A stretch of 5,236 nucleotides of DNA. It comes from Candidatus Komeilibacteria bacterium RIFCSPHIGHO2_01_FULL_52_14. GTDB taxonomy: Bacteria; Patescibacteriota; Patescibacteriia; UBA1558; 2-01-FULL-52-15. Within the stretch, counting starts at the first letter, position 1. Each line of letters opens with the position of its first letter. Below, in pieces: positions 1 to 5,236 of this stretch. The DNA lies in the NCBI GenBank assembly GCA_001818365.1, contig MHKK01000045.1:1-5236 (forward strand), in the 5' to 3' direction. Made by a program: the position numbers and the translations under genes. The notes below the pieces were generated by a model. The model worked only from the letters and a program-made list of their open reading frames with translations. It made no database searches and had not been told where the DNA came from.

Positions 1-1
1 C

Positions 2-3000
2 CCGTCGAAGGACTGGGAATGCTACTGCGGAAAATACAAGAAGATACGCTATAAGGGCATCATTTGCGACAAGTGCGGCGTTGAGGTAACCCGTTCCATT
101 GTTCGCCGCGAACGCATGGGTCATATCGACCTGGCGTCACCGGTTTCGCATATCTGGTTCCTGCGGGGCATTCCTTCAAAGATCGGCCTCGTACTCGATA
201 TGTCCGTACAGGATCTGGAGAAGGTTATTTATTTCGCCAACTTTATCATTACCGACGTTGATGAAACCGCACGCGGGGAAACGATGCAGCAGATCAACGA
301 CGAGCTGAAATCGAAACGCAAGCAGATAGAAGCGGAGTTTACGCACCGTTTGAGCGAAGTGCAGGGCAAGAAATCGCAACAACTGCAAAAAGGCGGCGAT
401 CCGAAAAAGATAGAAAAACAGACCGAAGAAGCAACAATGAGCTTGAACGCTCAAAAACTAGAAAAACTCACTCACCTCGAAGCTGCCGCCGATATCGCAA
501 AAAAAGAAGTAAAATCGTTGCAGCCGAAAAACATCATTTCTGAAAACGCCTACCAGGATCTCTCGCTGAAATACGGGCATGTCTTTGAGGCGCGCATCGG
601 CGCCGAGGGCCTTCGCTATTTGCTGCAGCGCATCGATCTCAAGCAGGAAGTAAAAGAGCTGGAAAAAGAAATCAAGGAATCGATACCGTCGAAGAAAAAG
701 AAACTTATCCGCCGTTCCCGCTTGTTAAAAACTCTCCTCACGAACAAGATCAAGCCGGAATGGATGATCCTGACGGCACTCCCGGTCATTCCGCCCGATC
801 TGCGGCCGATGGTCCAGCTCGACGGCGGCCGGTTTGCAACCTCCGATTTGAACGACCTGTACCGGCGCGTCATCAACCGAAACAACCGATTGAAGCGGCT
901 CAAGGAGCTCAAAGCTCCCGAGGTCATCCAGCGCAACGAAAAACGCATGCTGCAGGAAGCCGTTGACGCGCTCATCGACAACAATGCACGGCACGGCAAA
1001 ACCGTCACCGCATCGACCGGCCAGAAACGGATGCTCAAGAGCATCGCCGATCTCTTAAAAGGAAAGCAGGGGCGATTCCGCCAAAACCTTTTGGGTAAGC
1101 GGGTTGATTATTCAGGCCGCTCCGTCATCGTCGCCGGCCCGCATCTGCGCTTAGCGCAGTGCGGCTTGCCGAAACAGATGGCGTTAGAGCTCTATCGCCC
1201 TATGGTTATTTCCAAGCTCATTTCGCGCGAGATCGTGCATAACGTCCGCAGCGCAAACCGCTATATCGACGAAGGGCATCCCGAGGTCTGGGATATTCTT
1301 GAAGAGGTCACCAAAGGCACCCGGGTTCTGCTGAACCGCGCGCCGACATTGCACCGTCTCGGCATCCAGGCATTCGAACCGATCCTCATTGAAGGTAAAG
1401 CTATCCAGCTGCATCCGCTGGTCTGTTCGGCGTTCAATGCCGATTTCGACGGCGACCAGATGGCCGTGCACTTACCGCTCACCGATGAAGCACGGAAAGA
1501 AGCCGAAGAAATCATGGCAGCCGACCGCAATCTTTTAAAGCCCGCGACCGGCGAGCCGATTACCATCCCGAGTCAGGACATCGTCTGGGGCATCTACTAC
1601 CTCACGCAGATGCGACCGAAGGCGAAGGACGAAAAGCTCAAGTTTTTCTCGAGTTTCGACGAGGCAGAGCTTGCCTACAAACTGAAGCGCATAGACCTCC
1701 GCCAGCCCATACTCGTCATTATCGAAGGCAAGCGCGAGGAAACGACGGTCGGGCGGATCATTTTTAACCAGGTTCTTCCGAAAGGGTACGACTTCATGAA
1801 CAAGACCCTGGATAAGAACGGGGTAAAGCAGGTCTGCGCCGAGGCGATCGCCAAAGAGGAACGCCAGCGCGTCGTCGACCTTTTGGATGCGATCAAAGAT
1901 CTCGGATACAAATACATCACGCGTTCCGGCATGTCCTGGGGTATGGATGATGTGCCGCGAGTTACCGCTAAAGCAGGCCTCATCAAGAAGGGCGAAGAGG
2001 CCGTCAGCCTGATACGCGAGCAATACAATAACGGACTCCTCACCGATCACGAACGCTACATTAAGGTTATTGAAACCTGGAACTACATCAAAGACCAGAT
2101 TACGATTGCTTCAAAACAGCACTTCGACCAGTTTACGTCGCTCGCGACCATCATTCAATCGGGCGCACGCGGTTCATGGGCGCAGATGATTCAGATCATG
2201 GGCATGAAAGGCCTCGTGACGTCGCCGGCGGGTGACATCATCGAGCTGCCGGTCAAGGCGAACTTCCAGGAAGGACTCGATGTGCTGGAATATTTTATCT
2301 CCACGCACGGAACGCGCAAAGGTCTTTCCGACACCGCCCTGCGTACAGCAAACGCCGGTTACCTGACGCGGCGCCTGATCGATGTTGCTCAGGATCTCAT
2401 TATTATCGACGAGGACTGCAAAGACACCGAAGGGCTTTCCATTGACCGCGCAGAGACCGAGGAGACCGGCGAAGTTATCGGAACGCGGATCGTCGGCCGC
2501 TATACGGCGGAAGATATTAAGGACGCCAAGGGTAAAACCATTCTCAAGAAGCACTCCCTGGTGACGCCCGAGCTGGTTGCCAAAATCAACAAAGCCGCAC
2601 CGAAAGCGGTGCTGATCCGATCGGTCCTCACGTGTAAATCGATCCGCGGCATTTGCCAAAAATGCTACGGCTTTGAACTGGGGTATAACGAGATCGCCAA
2701 AAAAGGAACGAGCGCCGGTATTATTGCGGCGCAGTCCATCGGCGAACCCGGCACACAGCTCACCATGCGAACCTTCCACCTCGGAGGCGTTGCCGGCGGC
2801 GACATCACGCAAGGATTACCGCGCGTTGAGGAACTTTTTGAAGCGCGCCCGCCCAAGATGCGCTCGATCGTAGCCCCGATTGCCGGCCAGGTGCTGATTG
2901 AAAACGAAAATGTGGGCGTTAACAAGAATCGCCTTATCAAGATCAAGGGCAGCGAGGTATCGCAAGCGAGCTTTGATTATGACGAAACGAGCGATAAACT

Positions 3001-3682
3001 TTCCGTGAAGGACGGTGAGCAGCTGCTGCGCAACCAGCTCATCATGGTGCAGAATGAGACCGAAGAAGTCCGCGCACCGTTCAATGGAACAGCAAAGGTG
3101 AATAAAAATGCCGTTACGCTGACCGGGGAAAAGAATGAGATGCTCGAGGTTCTGATTCCGGCCGGCTACAACCTCTGGGTGCGGAACGGCGACCTGGTCG
3201 TTCCCGGACAACAGCTTACGGAAGGCAGCATTGATCTGCACGAGCTCTACCGGCTGAAAGGAAAACTCACCGTACAGAAGTATGTTATCAAAGAAATCAA
3301 ATACATCTACTCATCGCAGGGACAGAAGCTCAACGACAAACACATCGAGCTTATTGCCCGGCAAATGTTTTCGCGCATTTATGTAAAAGATGCCGGGGAA
3401 ACTGAGCTCCTGCCGGGCGAGATTGTGACGCATACGCAGTTCCACGAAGCAAACAAGGCCGTCAAAGGCAAAAAGGCGACCGGTGACTATCTGCTTATGG
3501 GTATTACGAAAGCGTCGCTTGCGTCCGACTCGTTCCTCGCTGCGGCATCCTTCCAAGAAACGGCTCGCGTCTTGATTGATGCGGCTATTACCGGAAAGAC
3601 CGATCGGTTGCGAGGCCTCAAAGAGAACGTCATTATTGGACGCTTGATTCCGGCAGGAACTGGATTTATCGAGGGAAAATAA
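2..3682 (+). CDS. rpoC: DNA-directed RNA polymerase subunit beta' (5'-truncated by window edge)
   Basis: This is the catalytic clamp subunit of RNA polymerase, which assembles with beta, alpha2, omega and sigma. The reading frame is open from base 2, and 1226 residues are visible before the TAA stop. The in-frame ATG at 116 is internal, because the first zinc site lies upstream of it. Residue numbers here count from base 2. Zinc site 1 is C7, C9, C22 and C25. An extra charged helical block spans about 88-173. Sigma-binding clamp helices start near 284, and the GKQGRFRQN lid/switch region starts at 354. The catalytic NADFDGDQ is at 479-486, with Mg-binding D481, D483 and D485. The bridge helix spans about 757-799. 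Zinc site 2 is C806, C878, C885 and C888. The trigger loop carries M922 and H926 (E. coli M932 and H936 by recall) and has no SI3-type insertion. The ENVIIGRLIPAGTG C-terminus is intact. Estimated full length is about 1290 residues. No frameshift or missing catalytic residue is seen. Wording of several motifs suggests a Patescibacteria-like host, which is an inference. Confidence 0.98.
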   Translation, partial: PSKDWECYCGKYKKIRYKGIICDKCGVEVTRSIVRRERMGHIDLASPVSHIWFLRGIPSKIGLVLDMSVQDLEKVIYFANFIITDVDETARGETMQQINDELKSKRKQIEAEFTHRLSEVQGKKSQQLQKGGDPKKIEKQTEEATMSLNAQKLEKLTHLEAAADIAKKEVKSLQPKNIISENAYQDLSLKYGHVFEARIGAEGLRYLLQRIDLKQEVKELEKEIKESIPSKKKKLIRRSRLLKTLLTNKIKPEWMILTALPVIPPDLRPMVQLDGGRFATSDLNDLYRRVINRNNRLKRLKELKAPEVIQRNEKRMLQEAVDALIDNNARHGKTVTASTGQKRMLKSIADLLKGKQGRFRQNLLGKRVDYSGRSVIVAGPHLRLAQCGLPKQMALELYRPMVISKLISREIVHNVRSANRYIDEGHPEVWDILEEVTKGTRVLLNRAPTLHRLGIQAFEPILIEGKAIQLHPLVCSAFNADFDGDQMAVHLPLTDEARKEAEEIMAADRNLLKPATGEPITIPSQDIVWGIYYLTQMRPKAKDEKLKFFSSFDEAELAYKLKRIDLRQPILVIIEGKREETTVGRIIFNQVLPKGYDFMNKTLDKNGVKQVCAEAIAKEERQRVVDLLDAIKDLGYKYITRSGMSWGMDDVPRVTAKAGLIKKGEEAVSLIREQYNNGLLTDHERYIKVIETWNYIKDQITIASKQHFDQFTSLATIIQSGARGSWAQMIQIMGMKGLVTSPAGDIIELPVKANFQEGLDVLEYFISTHGTRKGLSDTALRTANAGYLTRRLIDVAQDLIIIDEDCKDTEGLSIDRAETEETGEVIGTRIVGRYTAEDIKDAKGKTILKKHSLVTPELVAKINKAAPKAVLIRSVLTCKSIRGICQKCYGFELGYNEIAKKGTSAGIIAAQSIGEPGTQLTMRTFHLGGVAGGDITQGLPRVEELFEARPPKMRSIVAPIAGQVLIENENVGVNKNRLIKIKGSEVSQASFDYDETSDKLSVKDGEQLLRNQLIMVQNETEEVRAPFNGTAKVNKNAVTLTGEKNEMLEVLIPAGYNLWVRNGDLVVPGQQLTEGSIDLHELYRLKGKLTVQKYVIKEIKYIYSSQGQKLNDKHIELIARQMFSRIYVKDAGETELLPGEIVTHTQFHEANKAVKGKKATGDYLLMGITKASLASDSFLAAASFQETARVLIDAAITGKTDRLRGLKENVIIGRLIPAGTGFIEGK

Positions 3683-3723
3683 ACCCCTCCGCGCCCTTCA
3701 GGGCGCGGTATCAGGGTGGGTTT
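3681..3723 (+). terminator. GC-rich hairpin directly after rpoC stop, possible weak terminator
   Basis: A perfect 8-bp stem, CCGCGCCC (3689-3696) with GGGCGCGG (3701-3708), closes a TTCA loop. An outer AAACCC (3681-3686, overlapping the stop codon) can pair with GGGTTT (3718-3723), giving a longer interrupted stem. Only a short T-rich stretch follows, so termination here would be weak. It may instead protect the 3' end of the mRNA. Confidence 0.45.
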
Positions 3724-3738
3724 GTTATGAGAAGAGCC

Positions 3739-3767
3739 GGCTCCGCCACGCTCAGCGTGGCTCCGCC
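3739..3767. repeat. 9-base direct repeat around a small hairpin
   Basis: GGCTCCGCC occurs at 3739-3747 and again at 3759-3767. The end of the first copy and the start of the second take part in a 7-bp hairpin, GCCACGC (3745-3751) with GCGTGGC (3755-3761), around a TCA loop. No T-tract follows, so it is not a typical terminator. Its function is unknown. Confidence 0.6.
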
Positions 3768-3782
3768 GAATCATTTAAACTT

Positions 3783-3821
3783 CGCCCGTATCCCCGTGCT
3801 TAAAAGCACGGGTTTCGGGCG
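3783..3821. repeat. Two-tier inverted repeat with TAAA loop
   Basis: The inner stem is CCCGTGCT (3793-3800) with AGCACGGG (3805-3812). An outer stem, CGCCCG (3783-3788) with CGGGCG (3816-3821), is separated from it by small internal loops of four and three bases. No T-tract follows on either strand. It is a stable RNA or DNA hairpin in the rpoC trailer, with role unknown. Confidence 0.6.
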
Positions 3822-3849
3822 GGCATAATAAAAGGCATCGGACTTTTAG

Positions 3850-3883
3850 CCGCTGCCCCGCACTGCGGGGCAGCGGTGTTTTT
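3850..3883 (+). terminator. Strong intrinsic terminator downstream of rpoC
   Basis: A perfect 12-bp GC-rich stem, CCGCTGCCCCGC (3850-3861) with GCGGGGCAGCGG (3865-3876), closes a three-base ACT loop. TGTTTTT follows immediately. This is the best rho-independent terminator in the spacer for rightward transcription and probably ends the rpoC transcript about 200 bases after its stop codon. Confidence 0.85.
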
Positions 3884-3903
3884 GTATGAGCCGTCGCCAG
3901 CCA

Positions 3904-3936
3904 CGCCCCGCGCTCCTGCGCGGGGCGATTTTGTTT
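3904..3936 (+). terminator. Second, tandem intrinsic terminator-like hairpin
   Basis: A perfect 10-bp stem, CGCCCCGCGC (3904-3913) with GCGCGGGGCG (3918-3927), closes a TCCT loop and is followed by ATTTTGTTT. It begins 27 bases after the previous terminator's stem and points the same way, so it looks like a backup terminator for the rpoC operon. The T-tract is interrupted, so efficiency is uncertain. Confidence 0.7.
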
Positions 3937-3940
3937 ATAT

Positions 3941-3975
3941 CGTCATTGCGAGGAGCGTAGCGACGCGGCAATCTC
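3941..3975. repeat. Dispersed short palindromic repeat (HCEERSDEAI / VIARSVATRQS type)
   Basis: The 35-base segment runs from CGTCATTGCG to GGCAATCTC. ATTGC (3945-3949) pairs with GCAAT (3968-3972), and inside it GCGT (3955-3958) pairs with ACGC (3963-3966) around AGCG. From general knowledge, near-identical units recur in intergenic regions of many unrelated bacterial genomes and are often mistranslated as hypothetical peptides containing HCEERSDEAI or VIARSVATRQS. The latter string appears here in the rightward frame that contains base 3876. The family match is from memory, while the palindrome is seen directly. Confidence 0.75.
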
Positions 3976-3980
3976 AACGG

Positions 3981-4024
3981 GACCCCTCGACTCCTCCGAC
4001 GTTCCATCGGAGTCGCTCAGGGTC
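3981..4024. repeat. Second module of the composite repeat: GACCC...GGGTC inverted repeat
   Basis: GACCC (3981-3985) pairs with GGGTC (4020-4024). Inside, CGACTCC (3988-3994) pairs with GGAGTCG (4009-4015). An alternative inner stem, CTCCGA (3994-3999) with TCGGAG (4007-4012), is mutually exclusive with that pairing. The ends resemble a common intergenic repeat of the form CCTCGACTCCGCTCAGGGTC, here interrupted by about 20 bases (3995-4014). It lies five bases after the preceding repeat unit, suggesting one composite element. Confidence 0.6.
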
Positions 4025-4077
4025 ATTTTCGCATGCCGCTTTCACCCCGCGCATGCGGGGATTCAGCGGGCGAAAAT
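4025..4077. repeat. Nested palindrome with 8-base terminal arms
   Basis: Three coaxial stems are visible. The outer is ATTTTCGC (4025-4032) with GCGAAAAT (4070-4077). The middle is CCGCT (4036-4040) with AGCGG (4065-4069). The inner is CCCCGC (4045-4050) with GCGGGG (4055-4060) around a GCAT loop. It abuts the preceding module directly, so it is probably the third part of the same composite element. The terminal arms resemble those of a very small non-coding mobile element or REP-like unit, but no target duplication is evident. Confidence 0.6.
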
Positions 4078-4087
4078 AAAATAAATC

Positions 4088-4129
4088 AGCCCTGCCTCGA
4101 ATCCCCTTTCGGGAAAACTTGGCAGGGCT
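4088..4129. terminator. Probable bidirectional terminator between convergent genes
   Basis: A perfect 9-bp stem, AGCCCTGCC (4088-4096) with GGCAGGGCT (4121-4129), encloses an imperfect inner hairpin (CCC 4104-4106 with GGG 4111-4113). Leftward transcripts run from the stem into a T-rich tract, the complement of 4073-4086, so it suits the leftward gene, whose stop lies 38 bases away. Rightward, only TTAGTTT follows, giving a weaker signal. Confidence 0.75.
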
Positions 4130-4167
4130 TTAGTTTCGTGTGTCTAGAGAACTATGCTCCCAGAATG

Positions 4168-5043
4168 CTAAGGTATATACGACTTCTCAAATACATATGA
4201 CTTGAGGTCGGGCGCTGTACCGACAAGCCAGGGGTGCTCAGCCACCTGCTGTGCGGCAAACTGCATGAGCCGCCTCCGGATTAGCATACCCTCTTTTGAT
4301 TTCACGAAGCGTCTGGAGTGATCAAGCTCATGGATCGTCCGTGCTATCCCGTAGCCCAACACGCGGACCGTCAACTCCAGCACCGCAGTATCCTGCGCTC
4401 GCTCGCGGAGCTCGGCTTCGCGAGCATTCAGCCGCCCCAGTAGAAACGCTACACCCATGTCCAAATCTGATGGCGGGGAGATCAGTTCTCTTGCCTGACG
4501 CTGTGCGAGAGAGAGAATGTCCCTCATGGGCAGCGCTAGTTGGTTCCCCTGGGGATCTGCAAGCAAGATTTGATCTTCCGAAAACGGTCGATACGCCACC
4601 TTGACGCTCCAACCTGCCGCCTCAACGGGTCCGCGGAAAATGCGCGGCCTGTTGAACCACCCGCCGAGCGGGATCGAGATCGCGAAGAGCCAACCTTCTG
4701 GCTTCGCATTCCTCGGCACGATCTTCGAGCCGATCATCAGAGCGTCATCGAGATAGTGAACCTTGTTGAAGCCGATGATGTTCTGCCGGAAGTAGCGGTT
4801 CAACCAATCATGGGTGATGAACAGTGGCGTGGTGAGAAGGCAGCAGAGCGATAGCCAGAGGAAAAGGATAAACCAAACTTGCGCGAACATCGTGTTTTCC
4901 CGAAAACCGGGAAGAAACAGGATGTTTAAAACTGCCAGGAGAACGATCCCCATCGTTCCAACTACCCTGGAACCTCCGATGAAAATCGGTTCATACTGCT
5001 TACGGTCCTGCTGTTCCGTTTGAACTGCACTCTGCTGTGCCAT
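4168..5043 (-). CDS. Uncharacterised protein with two N-terminal membrane segments
   Basis: I do not recognise this 291-residue protein. A polar N-terminus (1-26) is followed by two hydrophobic segments, about 27-47 (VVGTMGIVLLAVLNILFLPG) and 54-77 (rich in F, W and L, with C67 C68), joined by a loop of only a few residues. Basic residues R83, R86 and K94 follow the second, so both ends are probably cytoplasmic. The middle (about 95-175) has glycine/proline-containing stretches that look globular. Residues about 175-270 are charged and helical, with a possible coiled coil around RLNAREAELRERAQD (204-218) and a basic patch R256-R258. No catalytic motif, signal-peptidase site or repeat is evident. 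The ATG start is supported by a well-spaced Shine-Dalgarno site and upstream promoter. The stop is TAG. It is convergent with rpoC and apparently monocistronic within the window. That it is a membrane-anchored cytoplasmic domain is inferred. It could be lineage-specific. Confidence 0.88.
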   Translation of the reverse strand: MAQQSAVQTEQQDRKQYEPIFIGGSRVVGTMGIVLLAVLNILFLPGFRENTMFAQVWFILFLWLSLCCLLTTPLFITHDWLNRYFRQNIIGFNKVHYLDDALMIGSKIVPRNAKPEGWLFAISIPLGGWFNRPRIFRGPVEAAGWSVKVAYRPFSEDQILLADPQGNQLALPMRDILSLAQRQARELISPPSDLDMGVAFLLGRLNAREAELRERAQDTAVLELTVRVLGYGIARTIHELDHSRRFVKSKEGMLIRRRLMQFAAQQVAEHPWLVGTAPDLKSYVFEKSYIP

Positions 5044-5049
5044 ACGAAA

Positions 5050-5056
5050 CTCCTTT
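5050..5056 (-). promoter_or_regulatory. Ribosome binding site of the leftward gene
   Basis: Read on the minus strand this is AAAGGAG, six bases before the ATG at 5043-5041. The match and spacing are near ideal and fix the start codon over other in-frame choices. Confidence 0.85.
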
Positions 5057-5178
5057 CCGATTTCTCCCGAGAATGGGAGCGATGGGATGCGCTGTGGGCT
5101 GGCCTGACACCTGGCTTATTCCAAATGCCTCCAACCGACACGCACTGGCACTCGAAATGTAAAACAACGAACAACGAC

Positions 5179-5224
5179 TGAAACTAACCCACATCTGAGC
5201 TTTTGTCAATCAGTTTCAAAACTG
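5179..5224. promoter_or_regulatory. Inverted AGTTTCA-like repeats flanking the promoter, possible operator
   Basis: On the plus strand, CAGTTT (5211-5216) and AAACTG (5219-5224) form a palindrome with a two-base spacer, ending two bases upstream of the -35 box. TGAAACT (5179-5185), overlapping the -10 box, is the exact inverse of AGTTTCA (5212-5218). Repeats placed across a promoter this way suit a repressor site, but the motifs are short and AT-rich, and no regulator gene is in the window. Confidence 0.3.
5181..5209 (-). promoter_or_regulatory. Sigma-70-type promoter of the leftward gene
   Basis: On the minus strand, TTGACA (5209-5204) is a perfect -35 box. After exactly 17 bases comes TAGTTT (5186-5181), a four-of-six -10 box. 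Transcription would start near 5174, leaving a leader of roughly 130 bases before the ATG. The leader contains a small hairpin (CTCCC 5064-5068 with GGGAG 5075-5079) just upstream of the Shine-Dalgarno site, but no recognisable riboswitch. Confidence 0.65.
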
Positions 5225-5236
5225 CTCTCCGCAGCG

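Noticed and set aside
1535..2050. Long leftward open frames opposite rpoC, including 1535-2050 and 2174-2812
   Set aside because: They lie entirely within conserved rpoC codons, have no recognisable product or start signals, and are antisense shadows.
116..3682. rpoC starting at the ATG at 116
   Set aside because: The frame is open back to base 2 and upstream codons encode the conserved zinc-site cysteines C7, C9, C22 and C25. The true start is outside the window.
3876..4079. 67-codon rightward open frame in the spacer (contains VIARSVATRQS)
   Set aside because: It starts inside a terminator stem, has no ribosome binding site and translates through known-type palindromic repeats. The peptide is a familiar artefact of the repeat.
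3681..4129. Hairpin cluster as a CRISPR array or tRNA/structured RNA gene
   Set aside because: The hairpins differ in sequence and spacing, there are no regular repeats with unique spacers, and no cloverleaf or known RNA motif was found.
4962..5174. Short leftward frame overlapping the start of the unknown gene, as a possible leader peptide
   Set aside because: It is in a different frame and runs into the gene's coding region. No good ribosome binding site was seen, and the composition is unremarkable.

Overview
The window holds one partial housekeeping gene, one complete gene of unknown function facing it, and a hairpin-rich spacer between them. Nothing in it amounts to a new multi-gene system.

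Positions 2-3682 (+) encode RpoC, the beta' subunit of RNA polymerase, entering the window already in frame. About 63 N-terminal residues are missing by comparison with E. coli numbering recalled from memory. The rest is intact, with both zinc sites, the catalytic NADFDGDQ loop, bridge helix, trigger loop and the usual C-terminus. An extra charged helical block of about 85 residues near the N-terminus, the absence of the E. coli-type trigger-loop insertion, and phrases such as SGARGSWAQ and GMKGLVTSPAG resemble beta' of the Candidate Phyla Radiation (Patescibacteria, Parcubacteria-like). This assignment is made by eye and is only moderately certain. rpoB is expected just upstream.

Positions 3683-4167 (485 bases) contain no credible gene. 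They hold a run of separate GC-rich hairpins: one immediately after the rpoC stop, one with a direct repeat, one with an AAA loop, and two strong terminator-like hairpins followed by T-rich tracts (3850-3883 and 3904-3936). Next comes a composite palindromic repeat (3941-4077). Its first part is the dispersed element that is often mis-annotated as peptides like HCEERSDEAI or VIARSVATRQS. A probable bidirectional terminator (4088-4129) follows and separates the two convergent genes.

Positions 4168-5043 (-) encode a 291-residue protein that I do not recognise. It has two closely spaced N-terminal membrane segments and a roughly 210-residue, probably cytoplasmic, partly helical C-terminal part. 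It has a good Shine-Dalgarno site and a convincing sigma-70-type promoter (perfect TTGACA, 17-base spacer, TAGTTT) about 140 bases upstream, so it appears to be transcribed on its own and not as part of the rpoBC operon. Inverted AGTTTCA-like repeats flank this promoter and could be an operator. No RNA genes, CRISPR arrays or transposases were seen.
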